From Deltaproteobacteria bacterium (GTDB lineage: Bacteria; Desulfobacterota; Syntrophobacteria; BM002): a stretch of 32,796 bases of DNA. The stretch is from contig CP070689.1 of assembly GCA_020353155.1 (NCBI GenBank), forward strand, positions 2,549,189-2,581,984, written 5' to 3'. Within the stretch, counting starts at the first letter, position 1. Every line of letters starts with the position of its first letter. This document shows positions 20,354 through 28,099 of the stretch, piece by piece. The notes under the pieces were generated by a model. It was given only the letters and a program-made list of their open reading frames with translations, made no database searches and had not been told where the DNA came from. A program made the translations under genes and the position numbers.

Positions 20354-21525
20354 TCCCTCACATTGATGATAGTATAGCCCTGCCGAACTCCATCAGCGGC
20401 TGCAGCCTCCACCCCATCTGCCATTTCGACAAAATTCTCTATGGTCACATCCCTGCCAGCCAGACCCGCCACATAATTCCAGATGTAAGGCCGTTCCGGT
20501 TCATCATAAAGCGCAGCCTTGACCTCGGTGGCCAGCGGCCCTCCGGCACCATTTAAACCCAAGGCGCGATCCATCACCGCAATTTGCTTGACGCCTCTTA
20601 CGGCAGCTAAAAACTCCTCGAAGGGAAAGGGCCTAAACAAACGCAAGCGCACCAGGCCGACATTCTTGCCGTCAGTGCGCATTTGATCAACGGCGATCAT
20701 CGCCGTTTCGCTGAGACTTCCCATTGTTACCAGCAGGGTTTCAGCTCCGTCCGTGCGGTATGTTTCCACCGGCTTGTAGTAACGGCCGAACATATCGCCA
20801 AACTCCTGCCAGGCCTCAAGAATTACCTGTTTGGCACCTTTGATCGCCTCATCCTGCGCCTTTTTTGCCTCGGTGTAAACCTCGGGCATTCCCACCGGGC
20901 CGATACTAACAGGATTTGTCGGATCCAACCTCATTTGCGGCTGATAGGGTGGTAGATAGCGATCAACTTCTTTCTGGTCGAGAATTTCAATGGGCTCGAT
21001 AACGTGAGTCAAGGTAAACCCGTCCACGTTGACTATTGTCGGCAACAAAACCCGAGGGTCTTCGGCCACTCGGAAGGCATGAAGTGTCAGGTCAAAAGCC
21101 TCCTGACCGTTCTCTGCCACCGTTTGAATCCATCCAGTATCCCGGCTCATCATCATATCGGAGTGGTCGTTCCAGATACTGATTGGGCCGGAAAGAGAAC
21201 GGTTGGCCACAGTCATCACAATGGGCAGCCGCAACGCTGGAGCTATGTAGCAGATCTCCAGCATGAGCGCCTGCCCCTGAGAGCAGGTGGCGGTATAGGT
21301 CCGGGCTCCTGAGGCCGAAGAACCGCAGCAGGTGCTCATGGCCGAATGTTCCGACTCAACAGGGATAAACTCTGCATCAAGATGACCATCCGCCACCAGT
21401 TCTGACAAATGCTCCACAATATGGGTCTGAGGCGTGATGGGATATGCGGCAATTACATCCACGTTGGCCAACTTCACCGCCTCACTGATAGCGAGAGAAA
21501 CCTCAATACCCACTCTTTTTGCCAT
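20350..21525 (-). CDS. 2-oxoacid:ferredoxin oxidoreductase 2, alpha subunit
   Basis: A 391-residue alpha subunit: [54 protein letters not shown] and [25 protein letters not shown], then [19 protein letters not shown]. The C-terminal part includes [24 protein letters not shown] and [15 protein letters not shown]. Same length as the alpha subunit of cluster 1 (10540-11715), with which it shares the substrate-facing region. The ATG has GGAGAG about 9 nt upstream. 89 bp separate it from the delta gene, the only sizable gap in this operon. Confidence 0.94.
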   Translation of the reverse strand: MAKRVGIEVSLAISEAVKLANVDVIAAYPITPQTHIVEHLSELVADGHLDAEFIPVESEHSAMSTCCGSSASGARTYTATCSQGQALMLEICYIAPALRLPIVMTVANRSLSGPISIWNDHSDMMMSRDTGWIQTVAENGQEAFDLTLHAFRVAEDPRVLLPTIVNVDGFTLTHVIEPIEILDQKEVDRYLPPYQPQMRLDPTNPVSIGPVGMPEVYTEAKKAQDEAIKGAKQVILEAWQEFGDMFGRYYKPVETYRTDGAETLLVTMGSLSETAMIAVDQMRTDGKNVGLVRLRLFRPFPFEEFLAAVRGVKQIAVMDRALGLNGAGGPLATEVKAALYDEPERPYIWNYVAGLAGRDVTIENFVEMADGVEAAAADGVRQGYTIINVRE

Positions 21526-21614
21526 GATGAATTACTCTCCTATTCAATGCTATTCATGTCTTCACGACTTTCCCCACTAAAAATCCGCGATCCCTCATCC
21601 TTGGCAGAGAATAA

Positions 21615-21908
21615 TTACTCACTCTCCTCAACCATGCTGATCGCATCAGCAGGGCACTCGCGGGCACAGATCCCGCATCCCTTGCAGTAAAACATGTTCG
21701 GCTGATAAAAACCCAGCTCGTTTTGAGTAAAGACCATATCTGGGCAAAAAATATAACACTGCCCGCACTGAACGCATTTTTCGTAATCAGTCACGGGACG
21801 TTGTGAGCGCCAATCACCCGTTTTTAGTTCAGCGGAACTGCCTGGTTTTACAATGGAACATCCTAAAGCCAAATCTTTCCAGCTAACAATCCCAGTTTCT
21901 TTCGCCAT
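21615..21908 (-). CDS. 2-oxoacid:ferredoxin oxidoreductase 2, delta (ferredoxin) subunit
   Basis: A 97-residue ferredoxin-like subunit. After the family N-terminus (WKDLALGCSIVKPGSSAELKTGDWRSQRP) come two 4Fe-4S motifs: CVQCGQCYIFCP (near 45-56) and CKGCGICARECP (near 75-86). It would accept electrons from the beta subunit and hand them to free ferredoxin. It starts 3 nt after the gamma stop. In cluster 1 the equivalent module is the C-terminus of the flavoprotein at 7998-9650, whose second motif CKGCGLCAKECP is nearly identical. Confidence 0.95.
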   Translation of the reverse strand: MAKETGIVSWKDLALGCSIVKPGSSAELKTGDWRSQRPVTDYEKCVQCGQCYIFCPDMVFTQNELGFYQPNMFYCKGCGICARECPADAISMVEESE

Positions 21909-21911
21909 TGT

Positions 21912-22460
21912 TTACTCCTCTACCACGGTCTCTTCATAGGCCCGCTGAAAGGCCTTTATATTTTTCGCGGCCACGCGACCAAAACGCTCCTGCAGGGGAC
22001 CTTCCAATGCCGTAAGTGGTAACAAGTCAGTTGCTTTGAGCATTGCTCCAAGTAAGGTAGTATTGGTGATGGGAATCCCCATTGTTTCAATGGCTATTCG
22101 GCTGGCATCTACAAGTGCCAGTTTGGCATTTATGCCGCTGACCTTGCGAATCTCCTTAGCAGTCTTGGTGGTGTTGAGCACCACTATCCCATCCTTTTTT
22201 AGACCGGCAGCGACATTTACAATCTCTAAAAGAGTAGGATCCAATACTACTACGATATTGGGTTCATAAATTTTCTCTCTCGTTCGAATAGGCTCGTCGC
22301 TTACCCTCACAAAGGCCATAACCGGTGCTCCCCGCCGCTCCGGGCCAAAGCTAGGAAAGGCCTGAGCGTACTTCCCTTGTTCGATGGCCGCCAATGCAGT
22401 CAATTCAGCTGAGGTCACTGCACCCTGTCCGCCTCGCCCGTGAAATCTGATCTCGATCAT
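21912..22460 (-). CDS. 2-oxoacid:ferredoxin oxidoreductase 2, gamma subunit
   Basis: A 182-residue gamma subunit: [43 protein letters not shown], and the later [24 protein letters not shown]. It is one residue shorter than the cluster 1 gamma subunit and aligns with it end to end, so the two operons come from a duplication or from separate acquisition of related sets. It is the first gene of its operon. The 180 bp upstream, up to recR, contain no promoter that I can call with confidence. Confidence 0.95.
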
Positions 22461-22641
22461 GGCTGTGGCTCCAATGTTCGTGCTCTAGTTAAGTTTTATG
22501 CTTAGAGATGCTCAGCGAAGGTCAGTTAAAAGTCAGGTACACAAGCAGCGAACACATGCAATATATGTGCAACGACTAATCAATAACCCCCCAGGCCGAG
22601 TGAGTCAAGGAATTTCAAATAGCCGGGTGAACTCACCTCTT

Positions 22642-23244
22642 TTACCGCGATTCTCGGCGTCCTTCCATAGCCCGCTTTAGGGTGACAGCGTCAGTGTACT
22701 TGAGATCGCCACCCATGGGAATACCCTGAGCAATCTGGCTGACGCTGACTCCTTGCTTTCTCAGCAGCCCGGCAACATAAGTGGCAGTGGCTTCCCCTTC
22801 CGTGCTAGGGTTAATGGCGAGAACAACCTCCTTGATAGACTCTCGCTGCAACCTTTCCAATAACTCCTTGATCCGCAAATTTTCAGGGCCGATACCATCT
22901 AGAGGGGCCAGAACCCCCTGAAGGACATGGTAGCGCCCACTGAAGACCCCCGCCTGTTCCAAAGCCAGCAAATCCCCCACTTCTTCCACCACGCAGAGAA
23001 CGCTTGCATCACGATTGGGATCTTTGCAAATTTGGCAGGGATCTTTGTCTGTGAGGTTGAAGCAAGTGGAGCAGAAGCCTATGTCTCGCTGGACCTCTAA
23101 GATACTTGCAGCAAGGGACTCAGTGTATTCTCTTGATGCACGGAAAAGATATAGGGCCAGCCGTGCTGCTGTTTTATGGCCAATACCGGGAAGCTTGGAT
23201 AAGTCAGTTACAAGGCGCTGTAGGGAGGATGGGTAAATGCTCAT
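22642..23244 (-). CDS. recR: Recombination mediator protein RecR
   Basis: A 200-residue protein of standard RecR length: helix-hairpin-helix region LSKLPGIGHKTAARLALYL, zinc finger with cysteines 58, 61, 70 and 73 (CSTCFNLTDKDPCQIC), Toprim domain (SVLCVVEEVGDLLALE, LAINPSTEGEATATYV) and the C-terminal SQIAQGIPMGGDLKYTDAVTLKRAMEGR. It works with RecO (and RecF) to load RecA on gapped DNA. It is the third gene after dnaX and ybaB, the usual order in many bacteria, but a repeat element of 7-nt units lies between ybaB and recR. Confidence 0.97.
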   Translation of the reverse strand: MSIYPSSLQRLVTDLSKLPGIGHKTAARLALYLFRASREYTESLAASILEVQRDIGFCSTCFNLTDKDPCQICKDPNRDASVLCVVEEVGDLLALEQAGVFSGRYHVLQGVLAPLDGIGPENLRIKELLERLQRESIKEVVLAINPSTEGEATATYVAGLLRKQGVSVSQIAQGIPMGGDLKYTDAVTLKRAMEGRRESR

Positions 23245-23289
23245 TTATAATTCCTTCGGAATTGGTTTAATGGTCAGTTGTCCACTAAC

Positions 23290-23338
23290 CGCTTAGCGCA
23301 TAGTGCATAGCGTCAGTAAACAGCCAGCAGCTAGCAGC
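23290..23338. repeat. Heptad element E2 between recR and ybaB
   Basis: Seven consecutive 7-nt units, for example CGCTTAG, CGCATAG, TGCATAG on the left and CAGCAGC, TAGCAGC on the right. The left units resemble those of the pyrE/MFS element, the right ones those between the two tRNA-Ser genes. It occupies the 104-bp space between recR and ybaB. Confidence 0.65.
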
Positions 23339-23348
23339 GGAGAGAAAA

Positions 23349-23681
23349 TTACAGGAGTCCGGGAATTTTCATTCCCCCGGGAAGCTTTATGCCTCCGGTG
23401 AGCTTACTCATCTCTTCGGCCGCCATTTCCTGCGACCTTTTCAATGCGTCATTCACTGCAGCAACAATAAGATCCTGTAGCATTTCTATATCATCCGGAT
23501 CAACCACCTCAGGTTCCAGCTCTATTGAGAGCAACTCTTGGCGCCCATTGGCTTTGGCAATTACCATACCGCCACCAACAGAGGACTCTACAACCTTGTC
23601 TCCAAGCTCTTCTTGCATTTTGGCCATCTTTTCCTGAAGAACCCTGGCCTGTCGCATCATATCTCCAAAACCCTTTGTCAT
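23349..23681 (-). CDS. ybaB: YbaB/EbfC nucleoid-associated protein
   Basis: A 110-residue protein with the family pattern: GFGDMMRQARVLQEKMAKMQEEL, then VESSVGGGMVIAKANGRQELLSIELEPEVVD and a C-terminal helix AAVNDALKRSQEMAAEEMSKLTGG. It binds DNA as a dimer and lies between dnaX and recR as in most bacteria. The ribosome site is AAAGGGGG, with the ATG at 23681. Heptad elements separate it from both neighbours. Confidence 0.96.
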   Translation of the reverse strand: MTKGFGDMMRQARVLQEKMAKMQEELGDKVVESSVGGGMVIAKANGRQELLSIELEPEVVDPDDIEMLQDLIVAAVNDALKRSQEMAAEEMSKLTGGIKLPGGMKIPGLL

Positions 23682-23705
23682 TAAAATCCCCCTTTATTCA
23701 TTGCT

Positions 23706-23815
23706 AATCTCAGATTGTAGATTTGACAAGGACGAACGCACTTCGGAATTAATAATCTACAATCTCAAACCTGACGTCCACAATCCGAAATCCGCAATCC
23801 GAAATCCAAAATGCC
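23706..23815. repeat. Heptad inverted element C between dnaX and ybaB
   Basis: The right arm (about 23753-23815) is nine units long in strict 7-nt phase, such as AATCTAC, AATCTCA, AATCCGA and AATCCGC. The left arm (23706-23727), read on the minus strand, repeats AATCTAC and AATCTGA. The right arm ends exactly at the dnaX stop codon (23816-23818). Confidence 0.85.
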
Positions 23816-25474
23816 CTACTTGCCCTTCTGTGGTCCTACTTTCACCTCTACGATTTCGCCCCCGAATATCTCCAAAGCTTCTGTTACTAGTGGATGTTTC
23901 AGAGCCTTTTGCTGCCGAAGTCTCTGTCTGTCAGTCTTTCCCCTATTTTCACGGCGAATCTCTTCACCGCCAGCTTTAAGGGAGACTTTAATCTCATCGC
24001 CAAAAATTTCTCGCGCCACCCTATTTAGCAAGCCAAAGCTTTCCCTCTCTTTGACCATCTCGTAATCAAACTCGCGACCATTGAAATCGAGCTCTATTGC
24101 GTCGGGCTTTGGTTTTCTGACACTTACTCGTTCAAGGCTGGCAGCGAGAGCAGGCTTTTCCTGGCGCATCTTTTCTAATAGATCCTGCCACTTGGCCAAA
24201 GGTGAGTCAGCAACAGTCTTGGGATCAGCCGCCTCAACTTCTTCTATTTGAGTGTAATCGTAAGATACTCTTTGTTGGCCGAGATTTTCTCTGATTGTAT
24301 GGGGTTCAGCCGCTGGCTCACCTCCTGTGACAATTCTTTGCTCCAGCTTTTGGATTTGAGAAATGACTTTGCCCATGTCCATGACTTGAGGAAGCTGTAC
24401 TAACCGTAGCAGGCTCATCTCAAGAACCAATTTAGGATTGCTGGATCGTCGAATTTCCTCTTCTCCTCTTAAGAGAAAATGAAAGAATTGTTGCAGAGTC
24501 GAGCTACTCACTTTATCTGCCTGCTCTTTTAGCTCGGCCAACTCAGCATTAGTGAGATCGACCAATTTGTGCGGTTCATTGCTCACTTTCATCACCAGCA
24601 GATTGCGAAAGTGTTCCGCCAGCTCTTGGCAAAAGCGCCTCAGATCGTGCCCATGGAGATAGAGCCGTTCGATGGTTTCTAGGCAACGAACCGCGTCGCC
24701 TTCGAGAATGGCGGTGGCCGTGTCGAGCAAATCTTGGCGATCAATAACCCCCAAAACCTCTAACAGATCATCGTCCGAGATGCTCTTCCCCGAAAAAGCG
24801 ATCATCTGCTCAAGGAGACTCTGGGCATCACGCATACTGCCTTCAGCCTCCCGGGCCAGAACCCTCAAACTCACTTCGCTGATCTGGATATCCTCTTCTT
24901 GGGCTATGCGGCGCAGATGGTCCACAATCTCGGCCAACGGAATGCGCCTAAAGTCGAAAAGCTGACAGCGACTTGTGATGGTGATAGGAACGCGGTGAAC
25001 TTCAGTGGTGGCAAAAATAAAAATTACGTGTGGTGGTGGCTCTTCCAGTGTCTTGAGCAGCGCATTGAAGGCAGGGGTAGTGAGCATATGAACTTCATCA
25101 ATTATGTAAATTTTGTAGGGGTTCCTGGAAGGTAGATAGCGGACGTTCTCCCGCAATTCACGGATTTCATCGATGCCTCGGTTGGAAGCGCCATCGATTT
25201 CAAAAACATCGATTGATGCTGATTCAGTGATTTCCTTGCAAGATGCACATTGGTTGCATGGAGTTGGGGATGGACCTTGGGCGCAGTTTAAGGCCTTGGC
25301 TAGAATCCTGGCCACTGAGGTCTTGCCAATCCCACGAGCTCCGCTAAATAGATAGGCATGTGCGATTCGCTCGGCCGAGATGGCGTTGGTGAGCGTTTGG
25401 ACAACGTGAGGCTGGCCTACAACATCCTCAAAGCGTTGAGGCCGCCATTTACGTGCCAGGACGACATAAGACAT
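23816..25474 (-). CDS. dnaX: DNA polymerase III subunits gamma and tau
   Basis: A 552-residue clamp-loader ATPase. The N-terminus is YVVLARKWRPQRFEDVVGQPHV. Walker A is GARGIGKT (45-52), the zinc knuckle has cysteines 64, 73, 76 and 79, Walker B is IYIIDEVHML and the sensor-1/SRC region is FIFATTEVHRVPITITSRCQ. The AAA+ lid and domain III follow, then a tau-like C-terminal part rich in charged residues that carries DnaE contacts in other bacteria. I saw no obvious slippery A-run with a following stop, so a separate short gamma form is not predicted. It starts the dnaX-ybaB-recR group; the nearest upstream gene is tRNA-Ser (GGA). Confidence 0.97.
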   Translation of the reverse strand: MSYVVLARKWRPQRFEDVVGQPHVVQTLTNAISAERIAHAYLFSGARGIGKTSVARILAKALNCAQGPSPTPCNQCASCKEITESASIDVFEIDGASNRGIDEIRELRENVRYLPSRNPYKIYIIDEVHMLTTPAFNALLKTLEEPPPHVIFIFATTEVHRVPITITSRCQLFDFRRIPLAEIVDHLRRIAQEEDIQISEVSLRVLAREAEGSMRDAQSLLEQMIAFSGKSISDDDLLEVLGVIDRQDLLDTATAILEGDAVRCLETIERLYLHGHDLRRFCQELAEHFRNLLVMKVSNEPHKLVDLTNAELAELKEQADKVSSSTLQQFFHFLLRGEEEIRRSSNPKLVLEMSLLRLVQLPQVMDMGKVISQIQKLEQRIVTGGEPAAEPHTIRENLGQQRVSYDYTQIEEVEAADPKTVADSPLAKWQDLLEKMRQEKPALAASLERVSVRKPKPDAIELDFNGREFDYEMVKERESFGLLNRVAREIFGDEIKVSLKAGGEEIRRENRGKTDRQRLRQQKALKHPLVTEALEIFGGEIVEVKVGPQKGK

Positions 25475-25490
25475 GACAGGGACCTATGGC

Positions 25491-25535
25491 AATTGATCTC
25501 CCTCTCCCTCCTGGATGGGGGAAAGGGAGATCAAT
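25491..25535. terminator. Long hairpin between tRNA-Ser (GGA) and dnaX
   Basis: AATTGATCTCCC at 25491-25502 pairs with GGGAGATCAATT at 25524-25535, and the pairing continues with CTCCC/GGGG inside. It lies just before dnaX and about 40 nt after the tRNA-Ser gene on the minus strand. The T-tract is poor, so it may be a weak terminator or attenuator. Confidence 0.5.
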
Positions 25536-25575
25536 TTGAAGTTAGCTTGATGAATTATATTGAGAACAAACAGAA

Positions 25576-25669
25576 TGGCGGAGAGAGTGGGATTCGAACC
25601 CACGGTTCCGGGGTTACCGGAACACACGATTTCCAGTCGTGCCCCTTCGGCCAACTCGGGCATCTCTCC
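25576..25669 (-). tRNA. tRNA-Ser (GGA)
   Basis: 94 nt on the minus strand with acceptor stem GGAGAGA/TCTCTCC, discriminator G, encoded CCA (25576-25578), anticodon loop CTGGAAA (anticodon GGA), a long variable arm (GTTCCGGTAACCCCGGAAC) as expected for serine tRNAs, and T arm GGTTCGAATCC. It reads UCC and UCU. Confidence 0.97.
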
Positions 25670-25685
25670 GCAACTTATGCTAAAA

Positions 25686-25804
25686 GCTATCAGCAATCAG
25701 CTCTCAGCTGGCCGCCCAATCTAAACCACCATCAAATTTGCTAAATATTACCTCTGTGGTTCAATTATTTTTTTCTCTGCTGAATGCTGACTGCTGACAG
25801 CTGG
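25686..25804. repeat. Heptad inverted element D between two tRNA-Ser genes
   Basis: The left arm (25686-25713) consists of units GCTATCA, GCAATCA and GCTCTCA. The right arm (25777-25804), read on the minus strand, consists of GCTGTCA, GCAGTCA and GCATTCA. Arm to arm the match is about 19 of 24 positions. One arm starts 17 nt from the 5' end of tRNA-Ser (GGA), the other ends 6 nt from the 3' end of tRNA-Ser (CGA). Confidence 0.85.
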
Positions 25805-25809
25805 ATTTT

Positions 25810-25905
25810 TGGCGGAGAGGGTGGGATTCGAACCCACGTGCCCGGCTCTTCACCGGACAAGTCGATTTCGAGTCGACCCCGTTACGACCACTTCGGTACC
25901 TCTCC
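25810..25905 (-). tRNA. tRNA-Ser (CGA)
   Basis: 96 nt on the minus strand: acceptor stem GGAGAGG/CCTCTCC, discriminator G, encoded CCA (25810-25812), anticodon loop CTCGAAA (anticodon CGA), a long variable arm (TGTCCGGTGAAGAGCCGGGCA) and T arm GGTTCGAATCC. It reads UCG. It shares acceptor and T-arm sequence with the tRNA-Ser (GGA) gene 140 bp away. Confidence 0.97.
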
Positions 25906-25966
25906 GCAAAGAACAGAGAAAATGTGTTGTTAATTGTACCAGAAGTGCAATGAGTTCGAAACCTCT

Positions 25967-26419
25967 TTAGCGTCTAGCTTGAAAAAAGGCCTGTAGCAAA
26001 GCCCTGCATTCCTCTGCCAGTACTCCCCCCTTAGCTTCGAGCCGGTGATTCAGTTTGCCGTCAGTACCCATGCGATAAACGGACTCAATGGCCCCTCCTT
26101 TTGGATCTGCCGCCCCATAAACTACCAGGGACAAACGGGCCTGAATCATTGCTCCTACGCACATAGCACAAGGCTCGAGGCTTACGTAAAGAACGTGACC
26201 TGGCAACCTGTAATTTTCAAGCTGCGCCGCCCCTTGCCTGAGCACGAGGATCTCAGCGTGACCGGTGGGATCATTCAGAGTTATTGGGCGGTTATGGGCC
26301 CGCGCTATAACGTCCCCTGTGGGCGAAACCAGAAGTGCTCCCACGGGCACTTCTCCCTCGAGCGCACCCTTTTCCGCCTCAATCAGGGCCTCTTTCATGT
26401 AAGTTTCGTGCGATTCCAT
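25967..26419 (-). CDS. tadA: tRNA-specific adenosine deaminase TadA
   Basis: A 150-residue zinc deaminase with HAE (His54, Glu56) and PCAMC (Cys84, Cys87), the catalytic residues of the cytidine-deaminase fold, plus NRPITLNDPTGHAEILVLRQ and VVYGAADPKGGAIES, which are typical of TadA rather than of guanine or riboflavin deaminases. It converts A34 to inosine in tRNA-Arg (ACG). ATG 26419 is used; no strong ribosome site precedes it and ATG 26398 is an alternative. Confidence 0.95.
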   Translation of the reverse strand: MESHETYMKEALIEAEKGALEGEVPVGALLVSPTGDVIARAHNRPITLNDPTGHAEILVLRQGAAQLENYRLPGHVLYVSLEPCAMCVGAMIQARLSLVVYGAADPKGGAIESVYRMGTDGKLNHRLEAKGGVLAEECRALLQAFFQARR

Positions 26420-26510
26420 CTAATCTCTCACAGAGGCCACAGAGAACTCTGAGGACTCGAGCGAGCCCGCAAAGCGGGGAGCGGGCGAGAGATATAGCGC
26501 ACTGCTATAT
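26420..26510. repeat. Short inverted repeats between tadA and pyrF
   Basis: Three small palindromes in a row: CACAGAGGCCACAGAG facing CTCTGAGG around 26428-26456, GAGCCCGC facing GCGGGCGAG (about 26463-26488), and ATATAGC-GCACT-GCTATAT (26492-26510). The last one includes the pyrF stop codon. They may end pyrF transcription, but T-tracts are weak. Confidence 0.5.
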
Positions 26511-27233
26511 AAATCGATCCTGAAGACCCTTTTCGATTTCCTCCACAACCCTGGCTGCTGCCTTCACCGGATCATCTGCTGTCCGGATTGGACGCCCCAC
26601 CACAATGTAATCTGCTCCATTTTTGACTGCAAGATATGGGGTAACTACCCTCGCCTGGTCGTCTCTCTTTACATCTCCCCAATCAGGCCGAATGCCAGGG
26701 GTGACAATAACCAAGTCCTCGCCAAATTTCTTTTTCACAGCCGTCGCCTCGCGGCCTGAACAGACAATTCCTGCACAGCCCGCCTGTCTAGCTATGGACG
26801 CTCTCTGCAGAACAAGCTGGATGGGCTCTGCCGCCAACTCCTCTCGAATTCCAAGGGAAAGTAAGGCCTTGCTATCCAGGCTGGTAAGTACCGTGACAGC
26901 CAGTATCTTGATGTGTTCAGCAACCTCAGTCACCACAGCTTCAAGGAGAACGGGATCACAGTGAACTGTAATGAAACTAACCTTCTGCAGGCAGGAAGCG
27001 CTACGGATAGCCCGCTGAACCGTTGCCGGGATGTCATGAAATTTCAGATCGAGAAAAATCCCTGCATCAGTCAAATTCCCTATGGCATCAACTATTGACG
27101 GCCCCTCAGAAACAAAGAGCTCCAGACCAACTTTGAACACCCCTACTTGGTTATTAAGGAGCCGGACATACTTGCGAGCTTGCTCAGCATCAGGCACATC
27201 TAAAGGAAATATCAACCTGCCTTTGGCATTCAT
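26505..27233 (-). CDS. pyrF: Orotidine 5'-phosphate decarboxylase
   Basis: A 242-residue PyrF of normal length. It starts LIFPLDVPDAEQARKYVRLL and has the catalytic LDLKFHDIPATV (Asp-x-Lys-x-x-Asp), then TVHCDPVLLEAV, LAVTVLTSLD, VTPGIRPDW and YIVVGRPI, the phosphate-binding end of the barrel. It catalyses the last step of UMP synthesis. I take ATG 27233 (MNAKGRL) because GAGG lies 6 nt upstream; a GTG at 27245 and an ATG at 27239 are also in frame. Its divergent neighbour is pyrE. Confidence 0.95.
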   Translation of the reverse strand: MNAKGRLIFPLDVPDAEQARKYVRLLNNQVGVFKVGLELFVSEGPSIVDAIGNLTDAGIFLDLKFHDIPATVQRAIRSASCLQKVSFITVHCDPVLLEAVVTEVAEHIKILAVTVLTSLDSKALLSLGIREELAAEPIQLVLQRASIARQAGCAGIVCSGREATAVKKKFGEDLVIVTPGIRPDWGDVKRDDQARVVTPYLAVKNGADYIVVGRPIRTADDPVKAAARVVEEIEKGLQDRFI

Positions 27234-27332
27234 TTGCATCCTCACACAGATCTATTTTCGACCACTCCTGCCTATACCTTCCCCTGCTTTAGTGGTCAAG
27301 CGGAAAAAGAAGATAGCCATGTTGACTTGGGC

Positions 27333-27361
27333 TGTTGCATCCCAACATGAGAAGGGATAGT
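27333..27361 (+). promoter_or_regulatory. Possible promoter of pyrE
   Basis: TTGCAT, a 17-nt spacer and TAGTAT occur near 27333-27361, about 80 nt before pyrE. The -10 box is good and the -35 box only half matched. TTGGG and CCCAA flank the -35 box as a small inverted repeat. Confidence 0.35.
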
Positions 27362-27440
27362 ATGCTGCATTGCACAGGGTCAATCGTTATTCCCAAAGGA
27401 GCTATAGTTATCCTTTTGCCAGGGGGGGAGAGTGGACAGC

Positions 27441-28031
27441 ATGAAGAATCGTTTGTTGGAGATAGTTCTGGAGAAATCTTTTCAATACGCCGAGGAGCCC
27501 ATATTCAAGTTGGTGTCCGGCGGGGTGAGCAACTTTTACTTTAATTGCAAACCCACTATGTTGGATCCGGAGGGCAAGGAATTAATTGGTCGACTGGTCT
27601 TTGCTAGAATAAGGGATCTCGAGGTTTCCGGAATAGGTGGTCTAGAGCTAGGTTCAGTTCCCATCTCCAGCGCGGTCTCTTTAATTTCTCAACTTGAAGG
27701 TAAACCCATTAAAGAATTCATTGTTCGGAAAGAGAAAAAAGATCACGGTATCCCTGCAAAGGTAGAGGGAGATTTCTCTCAGGGGGAGAGAGTGGTAGTG
27801 GTGGACGACGTGATTACCACTGGCGGCTCCACCATCAAGGCCATTGAAGCGGTTGAGGGTCTAGGGCTTAAAGTAGCAAAGGTAGTAGTCCTGGTGGATC
27901 GTGAAGAAATGAACGGTAGGCAGAATATAGAGAAACTTTGCCCTGAGGTGGAAGCACTTATAACGCGTTCCGAGGTCATGGAATTATATAAAAGACGCAA
28001 AGCGCATAGCGGCAACCCAGTGCCTAGATGA
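27441..28031 (+). CDS. pyrE: Orotate phosphoribosyltransferase
   Basis: A 196-residue PyrE: FKLVSGGVSNFYFNCKPTML, GLELGSVPISSAV, the flexible loop FIVRKEKKDHGIPAKVEG and the PRPP motif VVVVDDVITTGGST. It makes OMP from orotate and PRPP and is the partner of pyrF next door. The ATG at 27441 or the GTG at 27432 may start it; GGGGGAG lies before both. The last 13 residues (KRRKAHSGNPVPR) are encoded by heptad element E and look foreign to the family, as the usual C-terminus ends soon after the VMELY helix. Confidence 0.95.
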   Translation: MKNRLLEIVLEKSFQYAEEPIFKLVSGGVSNFYFNCKPTMLDPEGKELIGRLVFARIRDLEVSGIGGLELGSVPISSAVSLISQLEGKPIKEFIVRKEKKDHGIPAKVEGDFSQGERVVVVDDVITTGGSTIKAIEAVEGLGLKVAKVVVLVDREEMNGRQNIEKLCPEVEALITRSEVMELYKRRKAHSGNPVPR

Positions 28032-28099
28032 AAGCTCGTAGCCTCATTAATTTACAGGCTATGACGCCATCTACTATGCGCTGTGCACTTTGCGCTTGG
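27991..28099. repeat. Heptad inverted element E at the pyrE/MFS junction
   Basis: The left arm (27991-28015) contains AAGACGC, AAAGCGC and ATAGCGG; the right arm (28071-28099), read on the minus strand, contains AAGCGC, AAAGTGC, ACAGCGC and ATAG. CGCAAAGCGCATAGC and its right-hand counterpart agree at 13 of 15 positions. The left arm lies inside the 3' end of pyrE, the right arm inside the 3' end of the MFS gene and includes its TAG stop. Confidence 0.85.

Noticed and set aside
23816..25474. Programmed frameshift in dnaX making a short gamma form
   Set aside because: I found no A-rich slippery heptamer with a following stop and hairpin in the region after the AAA+ part; the single long product is sufficient.
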